This document shows, one piece after another, positions 16,134-25,080 of a DNA stretch of 64,000 bases (position 1 is its first letter; every line of letters begins with the position of its first letter). The DNA is from Bog-950 sp044225825 (GTDB taxonomy: Bacteria > Bacteroidota > Bacteroidia > Chitinophagales > LD1): positions 620,001 through 684,000 of the forward strand of contig JBGAIB010000001.1 in NCBI GenBank assembly GCA_044225825.1, in the 5' to 3' direction. Below the pieces are notes generated by a model. That model saw only the letters and a program-made list of their open reading frames with translations. It was not told the origin of the DNA and made no database searches. Both the position numbers and the translations under genes were made by a program.

Positions 16134-18536
16134 TTAACGCGTTACCATCAAGCGTTTAACCGCCGTGCTGCCATTGCGGTTAATCTGTACCAGATACATG
16201 CCGCTTTGTTCAGCGCTGATATCAATTGACAGGTGATTGGACAATTCGGTATAGGTAGTGCTGTAAACCACACGGCCCAGGGCGTCGGTAATTTTTACAG
16301 TAGCGCCGTTCAGCGAATGGTTTTGCAGATACAAGTCAAAAAGGCCATTGGAAGGGTTAGGTATCAGCAACAGGTCATCGGCCTGCAATACCGGTTCCTG
16401 CACATCGCTAATTACGTGGGGCTCTGTAAAACAAGTGCCGCCTATTTTGCCTTTTACTTCCTCGTAGTTCGCATTTACAACCGCAACAATGTTTTCGATA
16501 CAAACCATTGTATCGGTTAAGCTTTTGTAATACACGCGCATAAAATTAAGCGGTGCCAATTGCTTGAAGAGCGAGTTCTCATCGGGAGAAATGCCTACAA
16601 TGTGGCCGTTTACCGCGGCGCGGATATCAGGTATATAGTTGCCTAGCGCCAGGTTTTTAGCTGAATCAACCACCAGGCCATGCAGCTTAAATTCGTAGGC
16701 AAGCAACTCGGCACTTGGGTTCTGCACGCTTAGGTCCACATATTTATCCTGCCAGTTTACGTTAACGATGCTGAAAGTTACCGAGTCGTTGGGATTATAA
16801 ATATTGAATGGGAAATCGCAGTGTTTGTGCGTGTTCTGGTAATTGCCGGGGTGATGGTGTTGGTTGGTGTTAAACAACAGGCAACCATTTAAACGCGCCG
16901 CATCGGTAACGGTAATTACGCTATCGCCGTTGAGGTCAATACAAGGCGCATAGGCCAGCGTTTCATTTTTAATGCCGGTTAGGTAGGCATCCACGTCCAC
17001 CGCATTAGCCAGGTGGTTTACATCCACATCGCCCTGGACGCTGCTGCCGTTACACGCGCCTGCACAATCTTTAACGGCAGTGCCCAACGTATCGCCGGCG
17101 CAATCCACATAAACTGCGCAGGTAGGCAATACTTCGTAAATTTTGTACCCACCGTTATCATAATATAAATGCAGGCATACCTGTGCCCAGTTGTTGTCGT
17201 AGGAGCTTTCGTAATGGCCCAACTTATCGGGGCTCTTATCCCAGTTAACGCGCACTACTAAGGTATAAACACCGGTATCTACATCGGTAATATCAATCCA
17301 CTGACAATCGAGGCCGGCATTATAGATATCGCCGCAACCGGCAGTAATACCCATATTACTACAACCGTATTTGGCCATACCACCACCACTGCATTCGAGG
17401 TCAAGTACGCAGAAACCGTTTTTGTAACCCGATTGCATTTGCTGCCAGTTTTGGTTGTATAACAGATACTCGGCATAACCCACATAATGCCAGTGGTTAT
17501 GGCAGGCATCGTATACGAACTGATTGCCTACGGTATCGGGTGCACCAATGTAATAATCGAGGTTGCCAATGTTTTTGATATGCGTAGAAAAACGGATGAT
17601 GCGACGGTTACCATAACCGGCCAAGCAACCTTCGCCCACATAACAGTTACCAGGGTTAGCGGTTATGTTGGCAACATACATCGACGTTTCCAGTTCATTT
17701 TGGTCCACCATTAAATCAGGAGCCGGACATAAAGGGCTTGGAGGATACACACAGTTGCCGCTGCTTATTGTAGCCAGCGGGTTATAGTTACAGGCAGCAG
17801 GATCCATACAACCCACTACAGGACCGTTAAAGAATATTTGCCAATTAATGGTATGCCCTGCACAAGCCGTTTGGTAATCGCCAATACGTATATAATAGGT
17901 GGCACCTGCCTGCATGCTGGCAGTAATTTCGGATTGAAAGTTTGCGCCACAGGCGTCATCATCATAAAATGTAGTGCCCATTACATCTTCGCCAATGACT
18001 AAACCGCTGCAATGGTCGTACACATACAATTTAGTATCGCAGGTGTTACCCAGGCTGCAGGTAGCAATCGTGTAAGTTCCGGTGGTGTCGGCTGTAAATA
18101 CATACCAGGTTTCAGGGCCGGGGGCTGTCATGGTATCTTCAACAGCTATGAACGGGTTGTTGCAGTCGTATCCCTGCGGGCAGTTAAAAGTGGTGCTTTC
18201 CGAACGACCATATTGGCCGCCTTGTACCATCTGTACACCATCCATATATACGGTATAGGAACCACTGCCATAACCACAGCAGATGCCATCTGAAGCGGCA
18301 TCCCAAATGGTGAATTTTACACATTGAGCCGAAGTAATACAAAATGTATCGCTGTTCGCCTGGCCGCTATCAATGAGGGCCAGTGTTTGCGCATCGCGCA
18401 TGCTCCATGAAATCTCCTGCGGAAAGTTATCGGGAGTAATATGTACAATAATCTGTTTTTGATTACCACCACAAGCCGCTTGCAGCAAGGCAGGCATCCA
18501 CATTAGCAGCAACGCGAAAAAGGAGATTTTTTTCAT
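16134..18536 (-). CDS. Secreted lysyl oxidase-like protein with T9SS sorting domain
   Basis: An 800-aa exoprotein read from the ATG at 18536 (signal peptide MKKISFFALLLMWMPALLQA). After an N-terminal region with a GCMDPAACNYNP motif, residues about 255-480 match lysyl oxidase, a copper amine oxidase that turns lysine side chains into aldehydes. The copper motif CHNHWHY (His346, 348, 350), the cofactor lysine in YKNGFC (Lys372) and cofactor tyrosine in CGDIYNAGLDCQWIDITDV (Tyr405) are all in place. A dockerin-like DLNGDSVITVTDA stretch follows, and the last about 80 residues (LLIPNPSNGLFDLYLQ) are a type A T9SS domain. Role in cross-linking extracellular protein is inferred. Confidence 0.92.
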   Translation of the reverse strand: MKKISFFALLLMWMPALLQAACGGNQKQIIVHITPDNFPQEISWSMRDAQTLALIDSGQANSDTFCITSAQCVKFTIWDAASDGICCGYGSGSYTVYMDGVQMVQGGQYGRSESTTFNCPQGYDCNNPFIAVEDTMTAPGPETWYVFTADTTGTYTIATCSLGNTCDTKLYVYDHCSGLVIGEDVMGTTFYDDDACGANFQSEITASMQAGATYYIRIGDYQTACAGHTINWQIFFNGPVVGCMDPAACNYNPLATISSGNCVYPPSPLCPAPDLMVDQNELETSMYVANITANPGNCYVGEGCLAGYGNRRIIRFSTHIKNIGNLDYYIGAPDTVGNQFVYDACHNHWHYVGYAEYLLYNQNWQQMQSGYKNGFCVLDLECSGGGMAKYGCSNMGITAGCGDIYNAGLDCQWIDITDVDTGVYTLVVRVNWDKSPDKLGHYESSYDNNWAQVCLHLYYDNGGYKIYEVLPTCAVYVDCAGDTLGTAVKDCAGACNGSSVQGDVDVNHLANAVDVDAYLTGIKNETLAYAPCIDLNGDSVITVTDAARLNGCLLFNTNQHHHPGNYQNTHKHCDFPFNIYNPNDSVTFSIVNVNWQDKYVDLSVQNPSAELLAYEFKLHGLVVDSAKNLALGNYIPDIRAAVNGHIVGISPDENSLFKQLAPLNFMRVYYKSLTDTMVCIENIVAVVNANYEEVKGKIGGTCFTEPHVISDVQEPVLQADDLLLIPNPSNGLFDLYLQNHSLNGATVKITDALGRVVYSTTYTELSNHLSIDISAEQSGMYLVQINRNGSTAVKRLMVTR

Positions 18537-18616
18537 ACGCAGGATTGTTGCATGAAGGTAACCAATTTTAAAAAAGATGTAAGTGGTTCGTACCAGGTGG
18601 CCGTCTTTCCTTAAAA

Positions 18617-19501
18617 TCAACCACTAACCGGGTGTTGCGAAGGTGGAAACGGGCCCACTTTAGAAATGTGGTAGTCCTTATAATCGCCGCTAAATTGATC
18701 GATAATGCTGCGTTCGGAGGCATCGGGCAGGTATTTCACCAGCACGGTTAAATGGAACTTAAGCATTGCCTTTACGGTTTTGACATAAAAGGCCGGCGAA
18801 GGCGGCAATTGAAATGTTGTGCGCAGGTGGTCGTCAAATAAGCTGTAATAGTAATGAATACCCATACGGTGCGTAGGGCCGGGATGCCAGCGGTCGGCAA
18901 ATTCTCCTGCCAGGGCTTTTACAACGGCCAGTCCTTCTTCGCTATAAGCAAAATTCTCGCGTTCATAAGTTTCATACCAGTCCATCAGTTGATGTTCGTT
19001 TTCAGGCATGCCGGTGATACGCATGAGTTCTGCCATACGACGCCAGAATAGATACAAGCCACGCAATTCTTTTTCACTAAAGATATTACGGCCGGTAAGA
19101 AACTTTGCCATGCGCACAGGCTCGCACACCAATGTAGCTAACGTATACAGGTTCTGGTTATTGGTAATAGGAAAATAGCTATGAATATGATTGAGCAATT
19201 CCACCGCCTGTAGCCCATCCCCACTATCGCCATGCCGGAAAAACTCGCCAAAAAACAACAGTGTATCGTTATTACGTTTACGGGGATTAGTGATGATACC
19301 TCCTTTGCCACCGCGGTAAAGCACTTTAGCAATGGAAGGCACTGCCGCCTGCCGCGCAAAGGCTATAGAAAAAAGTGAATGGGTAAATAAGGGTGTTCCG
19401 TATCGTACTTCAAATGCCAGATGGGCAATTTCGCGGGCATCTTTTTCCGGATCCAGTTCGGCTATGCGTTTACGGGCCCAGTACGGGTTTAGCAGGTTCA
19501 T
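18617..19501 (-). CDS. Oxygenase MpaB-like protein (DUF2236)
   Basis: A 294-aa protein of the DUF2236 family, heme-containing proteins that include rubber oxygenase Lcp and fungal MpaB. Matching features are the N-terminal DAREIAHLAFEVRYGTP segment, FFGEFFRHGDSGDGLQAVELLNHIHSYF (conserved His residues that bind heme in the family) and LATLVCEPVRMAKFLTGR. There is no signal peptide, so it should be cytoplasmic or membrane-associated. The natural substrate in Bacteroidota is unknown. Its stop codon is 80 bases before the lysyl oxidase start, and 39 bases separate it from RecQ upstream, so the run may be transcribed together. Confidence 0.8.
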   Translation of the reverse strand: MNLLNPYWARKRIAELDPEKDAREIAHLAFEVRYGTPLFTHSLFSIAFARQAAVPSIAKVLYRGGKGGIITNPRKRNNDTLLFFGEFFRHGDSGDGLQAVELLNHIHSYFPITNNQNLYTLATLVCEPVRMAKFLTGRNIFSEKELRGLYLFWRRMAELMRITGMPENEHQLMDWYETYERENFAYSEEGLAVVKALAGEFADRWHPGPTHRMGIHYYYSLFDDHLRTTFQLPPSPAFYVKTVKAMLKFHLTVLVKYLPDASERSIIDQFSGDYKDYHISKVGPFPPSQHPVSG

Positions 19502-19540
19502 AAGTTATACTACTGCTAATATAAGAAACCATCATTACCT

Positions 19541-21697
19541 TTAGGCCAGCGTGCGGTGGTGCAGCTGTTGTAAATGTGCCGTAACCATTCGCAGATCGCC
19601 GTAGCTGTAATCATCACCCAACCTTTCCTTTACGGCTTTCAGGCCCGGCTCCTGATTTTGCTTTAACGCTTCGGTAATTACCTGAATTTTTTTAGCAGGC
19701 ATAATATCCGCAAGTTGCAATTGACCTGAGGCTATAAACTGAGCCAGGTGACCTTCGATTGTATTTACGGTTAAATTTCGCTGGGAGGCAATTTGTTCGA
19801 TGGTTAACCCTTTTTTAAATAGCTCGAAGCTTAGCTGGCCCGTTGAATTCGGCGCAGCTATAGTATAGGCGTTACGCTCACGACCTGCCATCTTTGCCTG
19901 CATGTTGCCTTCCAAGCCTTGTTGCCGGCAATAGGTTTGCACTACTTCCATAAAAGCATTGCCATAACGCGCCATTTTCACCTGTCCGAAACCGGAGATT
20001 CGATTAAGCTCAGCCAAACTTAGAGGCAGGTAAGAAGCCATTTCCTGTAGGGTAGCATCCGATAAAATCAAATAGGCGGGTACGTTTTCCTGTTCAGCCA
20101 GCATGCGTCGTGTAAGTTTCAACTCATTCAACAAAGGCTCGTGAACCGGTACGGCGAATTGAGGAACTGCACGGCCTTCGCGTTCGCGTTTGTACGATAC
20201 TGTAAAAAACTTCTCCTCTCCCTTTAAAACTTTACGGCTTAGGTCGGTAAGTTGCAGAACGGGATACTCTCCTCCGCCTTGTTGTAAAAAACCTAGTTCC
20301 AACATTTCGCGGATGTAGTGGCGCCATTGCTTTTTGGTTTCTTCTTTGCCAATGCCAAAGGTTTTTAATTCCTTATGCACGGCTCTAACGTCTTCATCTC
20401 CTTTTAGAAAGTCGACGACATAAGCTATACCAAAGCGTTGCTCCAGACGGCTTACAGCACTTAATATCTTTTGTGCCTGTATAGTAGCATCCGCCTGTTC
20501 TGTATCGGAATTGCAGACGTCGCAACCGTTACAACGGTCTCCAGCTTGCTCTCCAAAATAATTCAGCAGATACTTTCTGCGGCACTTGCGGGTGGTGGCA
20601 AACGCTGCCATTTGATCCAACTTCTTTTGCAGGATAGCCGTTTGCTCAGGATTGTTTTCGATGGAGGCGAACCTTTTTAGCTTAAACACATCGCCGGAAC
20701 TATAAAAGAGCACGGCCTCGGATGGCAATCCATCGCGGCCTGCGCGACCGGTTTCCTGATAGTAGCCCTCAATGTTCTTTGGTAAATCGGCATGTAATAC
20801 GTAGCGTACATTACTTTTATTGATGCCCATACCAAAAGCAATGGTAGCCACCATTACCTTTATATCATCGCGTAAAAATTTTTCCTGCCGTTCGTCGCGA
20901 TCAGGTTTTTCCAATCCTGCATGATACGCTTCGGCATTGAATCCCTGCAATTTCAAAGCTTTGGCTAAATCTTCAGTATTCTTTCTGCTTAAGCAGTAGA
21001 TGATTCCGCTTTCTGTTTTATGCGCCGTTAAGAAAGCTGCTATTTGCGGTAACAAATTTACCTTGCTACGCACCGTGTAGCTAATGTTTGGCCGGTTAAA
21101 GGAGTTAGAATAGAGGATATAATCGGTAAGGCAAAGCTTTTCTATTATATCCTTTGTTGTAAGGTTATCGGCAGTAGCGGTTAATGCCAACACAGGAACC
21201 TTTGGAAAGAATTCCTTCAACTTCCCGAGTATTAAATATTCCGGTCTGAAATCGTGCCCCCATTGGCTGATGCAATGTGCTTCGTCAATAGCCAGTAATG
21301 AAACATTCAACTCCTTCAAAAAATCGATAAAGCGGCCCTCCCCCAACAACCGTTCAGGAGCCACATACAACAGCTTTAATTCACCCGCCTTAAGGCGTTT
21401 AATAATAGAGCTTTGTTGTGTGGTTGATTGAGTGGAATTCAAAAACTCGGCAGCTATACCATTTTGTTTCAGGCCATCTACCTGGTCCTTCATAAGAGCA
21501 ATCAGCGGCGATACTACCACTGTAAGTCCGGGCAGTAACATGGCAGGTAATTGGTAACAAACCGATTTACCACCACCTGTTGGCATCAGCACAACAGCAT
21601 CTTTGCCGGCGAGGACGCGATTAATTATCTCCTCCTGATTATGACGGAAGGAATTATAGCCCAAAAACTGTTGTAACGCGTTATGGATATTGTGCAT
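19541..21697 (-). CDS. recQ: ATP-dependent DNA helicase RecQ
   Basis: A 718-aa 3'-5' DNA helicase used in recombination and replication-fork repair. Motif I is MPTGGGKSVCYQLP (near residue 40), motif II is DEAHCISQWGHDFR (near 138), and motif VI is QETGRAGRDGLPSEA (near 320). A four-cysteine zinc module (C...NYFGEQ...CNGCDVC, about 378-400), a winged-helix RQC region and an HRDC domain (about 525-600, ISGFGQVKMARYG) follow. The C-terminal extra helix-turn-helix (GLTIEQIASQRNLTVNTIEGHL) is typical of Bacteroidota RecQ. The HD-hydrolase gene ends 38 bases upstream in the same orientation. Confidence 0.97.
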   Translation of the reverse strand: MHNIHNALQQFLGYNSFRHNQEEIINRVLAGKDAVVLMPTGGGKSVCYQLPAMLLPGLTVVVSPLIALMKDQVDGLKQNGIAAEFLNSTQSTTQQSSIIKRLKAGELKLLYVAPERLLGEGRFIDFLKELNVSLLAIDEAHCISQWGHDFRPEYLILGKLKEFFPKVPVLALTATADNLTTKDIIEKLCLTDYILYSNSFNRPNISYTVRSKVNLLPQIAAFLTAHKTESGIIYCLSRKNTEDLAKALKLQGFNAEAYHAGLEKPDRDERQEKFLRDDIKVMVATIAFGMGINKSNVRYVLHADLPKNIEGYYQETGRAGRDGLPSEAVLFYSSGDVFKLKRFASIENNPEQTAILQKKLDQMAAFATTRKCRRKYLLNYFGEQAGDRCNGCDVCNSDTEQADATIQAQKILSAVSRLEQRFGIAYVVDFLKGDEDVRAVHKELKTFGIGKEETKKQWRHYIREMLELGFLQQGGGEYPVLQLTDLSRKVLKGEEKFFTVSYKREREGRAVPQFAVPVHEPLLNELKLTRRMLAEQENVPAYLILSDATLQEMASYLPLSLAELNRISGFGQVKMARYGNAFMEVVQTYCRQQGLEGNMQAKMAGRERNAYTIAAPNSTGQLSFELFKKGLTIEQIASQRNLTVNTIEGHLAQFIASGQLQLADIMPAKKIQVITEALKQNQEPGLKAVKERLGDDYSYGDLRMVTAHLQQLHHRTLA

Positions 21698-21735
21698 ACC
21701 TAAATGTAATTGGTTAAAATGAAATAGTTTTCATT

Positions 21736-22389
21736 TTAACTTTTCCCTTCCCACTCGTTGTAAAACTGCTGCAGATATTGTACCATAAATCGATGTCGTT
21801 GCTCTGCCATACGTTTACCTGTTGCGGTATTCATCAGATCTTTCAGCAGCAATAATTTTTCGTAGAAATGGTTGATGGTAGGCGCTGTACTCTTCTTGTA
21901 CTCCTCTTTGGTCATATGCAGGTTAGGCGCTATAGCAGGATTATAAAGCTCCCGCCCTTTAAACCCACCGAAATTGAAGGCGCGGGCAATACCGATGGCG
22001 CCTATGGCATCCAGGCGGTCGGCATCCTGTACAACGGCAAGTTCCGCTGAGCTAAAAGCGGCCTTTTCCTTTCCGCCCTTAAAACCTATATAACGGATAA
22101 TATTTACGACATGGACAATCACTTCTTCCTTTACCTGCTCTGCCTCCAGAAATGCACGCGCCATACGCGGGCCTTTCTCCTCATTCCCCTGGTGAAATTT
22201 CGAATCGGCAATATCATGCAGAAGTGCGCCTAGTTCCACTACCAGCGTATCGACCTGTTCGCCAGCGGCAATGGTTTTAGCGGTTTTCCAAACGCGTTCG
22301 ATGTGAAACCAGTCGTGCCCGCCTTCGGCATGCTGTAATTCCTGTTGTACATAAGCCACTGTACGCGCTATTAGTTCCTGCTGTTCCAT
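21736..22389 (-). CDS. HD-domain phosphohydrolase (YedJ-like)
   Basis: A 217-aa cytosolic metal-dependent phosphohydrolase. The HD signature runs from HDWFHIERVW (His near residue 24) through GALLHDIADSKF (the HD pair, near 70) to DADRLDAIGAIGIARAF (third metal-binding Asp). This arrangement is that of the E. coli YedJ / B. subtilis YpgQ subgroup, for which nucleotide pyrophosphatase activity has been reported; the physiological substrate is uncertain. Located immediately upstream of recQ in the same direction. Confidence 0.88.
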   Translation of the reverse strand: MEQQELIARTVAYVQQELQHAEGGHDWFHIERVWKTAKTIAAGEQVDTLVVELGALLHDIADSKFHQGNEEKGPRMARAFLEAEQVKEEVIVHVVNIIRYIGFKGGKEKAAFSSAELAVVQDADRLDAIGAIGIARAFNFGGFKGRELYNPAIAPNLHMTKEEYKKSTAPTINHFYEKLLLLKDLMNTATGKRMAEQRHRFMVQYLQQFYNEWEGKS

Positions 22390-22493
22390 TGGCCGAAGAA
22401 AGAAATTGCAATTTCATTTGGTGCAGTGTTTTATAATAACTTTTCCCCCGGCTTTACACATAAGCCCTTATTTTGCCAGCATACCAACAACGC

Positions 22494-23546
22494 ATGAAAC
22501 TCAACCTTACGCTCGCCTTACTCTTTTCGTTGCTGCTGGTAAAAGCGCAACCAACAACCAGGTGGAGCAAGGAGCAAGCAAATACCTGGTATGCCTCGCA
22601 GGCCTGGCCAAGAGGTTGCAACTTTATTCCTTCGAATGCCATTAACCAGTTGGAGATGTGGCAGGCCGAAACCTTTGATAGTGCCACAATTGATAAAGAA
22701 TTGCGGCTGGCAGAAGGAATAGGATTTAATACCGTACGCGTATTTCTACACCATCTGGCATGGGAGATTGACAGCACCGGTTTTAAGCAACGCATCAACT
22801 CCTATTTAGCTGTAGCGGACAGACACCATATCAAAACCATCTTTGTGTTTTTTGATGACTGCTGGAATGCCACCTACCTTGCAGGTAAACAACCTGCGCC
22901 GAGGCCGGGAATCCATAACAGCGGCTGGGTGCGCGACCCCGGAAGGTTAATTTATAAAGGACGAAAGCACCTGTTGCCAAGGTTGCAATCCTATGTAACC
23001 GATATACTGCAAACATTCAAAAACGATTCGCGTGTTTTAATGTGGGACCTCTACAATGAACCTGGCAACAGCGGCAATGGCCCTCGCAGCATGCCATTGC
23101 TTAAGAAAGTATTTAGCTGGGCACGAAATGTGGCACCTGCGCAACCTTTAACAGCCGGGGTATATTTAAAATTATTTGCGGGGCTCAGTCGCTTTCAATT
23201 ACAGCATTCGGATGTAATAACCTACCATAACTATGGTAAAGCCGGCAACCATGCTGCACGAATAAAACAACTAAAGAGGTTGGGCAGACCGCTTCTATGT
23301 ACTGAATACATGGCCCGTACCTTTGGCAGCACCTTCGAAAGCATTCTGCCCTTGTTAAAAGAAGATCAGGTAGGTGCCATAAACTGGGGATTGGTGAGCG
23401 GAAAGACGAACACCAAATATGCATGGTTTGCTCCTACGCCATCAGGAGCGGAACCTGCCCTGTGGTTTCACGATATTTTTAACCCCGATGGTACTCCTTA
23501 TAAAACTGAAGAGGTAGAACTACTAAAAAAGATATGCGGTAAATAA
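22494..23546 (+). CDS. Secreted glycoside hydrolase, GH5-like
   Basis: A 350-aa exported (beta/alpha)8 enzyme read from the ATG at 22494, giving the leader MKLNLTLALLFSLLLVKAQ; an ATG seven codons earlier also exists. Clan GH-A landmarks are present: FNTVRVFLHHLAW (strand 2), WDLYNEPGNSGN with the acid/base Glu, TYHNYG, and LLCTEYMAR with the nucleophile Glu, then INWGLVSGKTNT at the last strand. This is close to GH5-type beta-glycosidases; the exact sugar substrate (xylan, mannan, glucan) cannot be told. No SusCD transporter or other carbohydrate genes adjoin, so it is not part of a polysaccharide utilisation locus here. Confidence 0.85.
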   Translation: MKLNLTLALLFSLLLVKAQPTTRWSKEQANTWYASQAWPRGCNFIPSNAINQLEMWQAETFDSATIDKELRLAEGIGFNTVRVFLHHLAWEIDSTGFKQRINSYLAVADRHHIKTIFVFFDDCWNATYLAGKQPAPRPGIHNSGWVRDPGRLIYKGRKHLLPRLQSYVTDILQTFKNDSRVLMWDLYNEPGNSGNGPRSMPLLKKVFSWARNVAPAQPLTAGVYLKLFAGLSRFQLQHSDVITYHNYGKAGNHAARIKQLKRLGRPLLCTEYMARTFGSTFESILPLLKEDQVGAINWGLVSGKTNTKYAWFAPTPSGAEPALWFHDIFNPDGTPYKTEEVELLKKICGK

Positions 23547-23585
23547 GAAAAGCACGTTGTATCTTTAGCAACAGAACTGCACGTT

Positions 23586-23972
23586 ATGGCAAAGAAAGAT
23601 ACAGCACAGGTTCCCCTGCAATTAACTATTACCAACCTGCAAACCAAAACAGGCACTATCTATATTGGTGTTTATACTGCGGAGAATGAGTTTCCGAGTG
23701 AAAGAGACAGATTAAAGGGCTATAAATTTAAGCCCACCGCTTTAACATTTACTACGGAAATTACTGACCTGCCCTATGGAGAGTATGCTTTTGCACTTTA
23801 TCAGGATGTAAACGAAAACGGCAAGATTGACAAGAACTGGATTGGTGTGCCTACGGAGCCCTATGCATTTTCCAACAATGCGAAGCCTACCTTTAAGGCT
23901 CCTTCGTTTGACGAATGTAAGTTTACTTACAGTTCAAAAGAACACCTGGTTGAAATTGAAATGATCCGTTAA
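23586..23972 (+). CDS. DUF2141 protein without signal peptide
   Basis: A 128-aa DUF2141 beta-sandwich protein: LTITNLQTKTGTIYIGVY, then YGEYAFALYQDVNENGKIDKNWIGVPTEPYAFSNNA, the near-invariant family core. Most family members are exported; this one starts directly with MAKKDTAQVPL and has no hydrophobic leader, so it appears cytoplasmic unless the start is wrong. A TATCTTTA element about 25 bases before the ATG fits a promoter. It is close kin of the lipoprotein encoded at 24463-25038 in the opposite direction, suggesting local duplication with the SnoaL-like gene between. Confidence 0.88.
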   Translation: MAKKDTAQVPLQLTITNLQTKTGTIYIGVYTAENEFPSERDRLKGYKFKPTALTFTTEITDLPYGEYAFALYQDVNENGKIDKNWIGVPTEPYAFSNNAKPTFKAPSFDECKFTYSSKEHLVEIEMIR

Positions 23973-23987
23973 CAGCAAAGCATTACT

Positions 23988-24449
23988 ATGCATCCTAATG
24001 CCGAACTTATACAGCGGTTTTATACCGCTTTTAAAAACAAAGATTATATAACCATGCAGCGGTGTTATACTGACAACGCTTCATTTACGGATGAAGCTTT
24101 CGTTAACCTGAACGCAGCTGAAGTGCGTGCTATGTGGGAGATGCTGATTAAAAGCGGAAAGGACCTGACCCTTGAGTATAGCAATATACAGGCTAATGAC
24201 ACAACCGGATCGGCAATGTGGGTGGCCACCTACACCTTTTCCAGAACCGGAAACAAAGTAGTTAACCATATTCAAGCTGAATTTGCATTTTCAGAAAACA
24301 AAATTGTGTCGCATCGCGACCACTTTAATTTTTACAAGTGGAGCCGGCAGGCACTGGGCCTCACAGGATGGATGTTAGGGTGGACGAGCCCTTTGCAGAA
24401 AAAGGTACAACAAACAGCCCGCAAAAGTTTGCAGGCTTTTATGGAATAA
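23988..24449 (+). CDS. SnoaL-like / NTF2-fold protein
   Basis: A 153-aa cytosolic protein with the cone-shaped NTF2/SnoaL fold signature: an opening helix pair IQRFYTAFKNKDYITMQRCYTDNASFTDEAF, and the late sheet GNKVVNHIQAEFAFSENKIVSHRDHFNFYKW. Such proteins act as polyketide cyclases, isomerases or simple ligand binders; no residue pattern here fixes an activity. Starts 15 bases after the DUF2141 stop codon and is likely co-transcribed with it. Confidence 0.83.
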   Translation: MHPNAELIQRFYTAFKNKDYITMQRCYTDNASFTDEAFVNLNAAEVRAMWEMLIKSGKDLTLEYSNIQANDTTGSAMWVATYTFSRTGNKVVNHIQAEFAFSENKIVSHRDHFNFYKWSRQALGLTGWMLGWTSPLQKKVQQTARKSLQAFME

Positions 24450-24462
24450 GAATGTTTAGCGA

Positions 24463-25038
24463 TTAGTTGATGAGGTTCATAGTGATGGTGTTCGACACTG
24501 CGTTATACTCAAACTTGCAGTTGTCGAAATTGGGGGCCTTAACAACCGGCTTATAATTGTTTGAAAACGCATAGCCTTCGGTAGGTATACCAATCATATT
24601 CTTATCAATCTTACCGTTGTTATTAGCATCCTGATATATTGCCAGGGCATAAGCACCAAACTTTAAATCAACAATTTCAGCTCTTAATTGCTTTCCGCTC
24701 GGGCGAAACTTGTATTCCTTCAACTGCTTATCCGGATCAGGGAAATCACCGGGGATATTATAGACTCCTACAAATACCGGGGCAGAGGAAGACTCCAATC
24801 CGTTAATAATCAACTTAAGCGGGGCCTTTTTCACCACTTCATTTTTTTCCACTATCACTTCAGGATCAGCAGTTGTTTCAGCAACAGGGGCATCGACTAC
24901 GCCAGGATCCTCGTTAATTATAACAGAATCCGCCTGCGTTACCTCAGTTTGCTGTTCTTTCACAGGTGTGGTTTTGCAATCACTGAGACCCATGACCAAG
25001 GAGCCCAGGAGCATCCCATTCAAAACATATGCTTTCAT
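24463..25038 (-). CDS. DUF2141 lipoprotein
   Basis: A 191-aa predicted lipoprotein: leader MKAYVLNGMLLGSLVMGLSDC with a lipobox-like LSDC, then an acidic Thr/Val/Glu-rich linker (about 25-70), then the DUF2141 domain (about 75-191) with FGAYALAIYQDANNNGKIDKNMIGIPTEGYAFSNNY written in pieces typical of the family. Asp before the Cys is unusual for lipidation in enterics but tolerated in Bacteroidota. Paralogue of the leaderless protein at 23586-23972. Function unknown; convergent with the SnoaL-like gene. Confidence 0.85.
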   Translation of the reverse strand: MKAYVLNGMLLGSLVMGLSDCKTTPVKEQQTEVTQADSVIINEDPGVVDAPVAETTADPEVIVEKNEVVKKAPLKLIINGLESSSAPVFVGVYNIPGDFPDPDKQLKEYKFRPSGKQLRAEIVDLKFGAYALAIYQDANNNGKIDKNMIGIPTEGYAFSNNYKPVVKAPNFDNCKFEYNAVSNTITMNLIN

Positions 25039-25080
25039 TGCCTAAAATTTAATAATCACATGACCAGTCCAGATGTGGGC

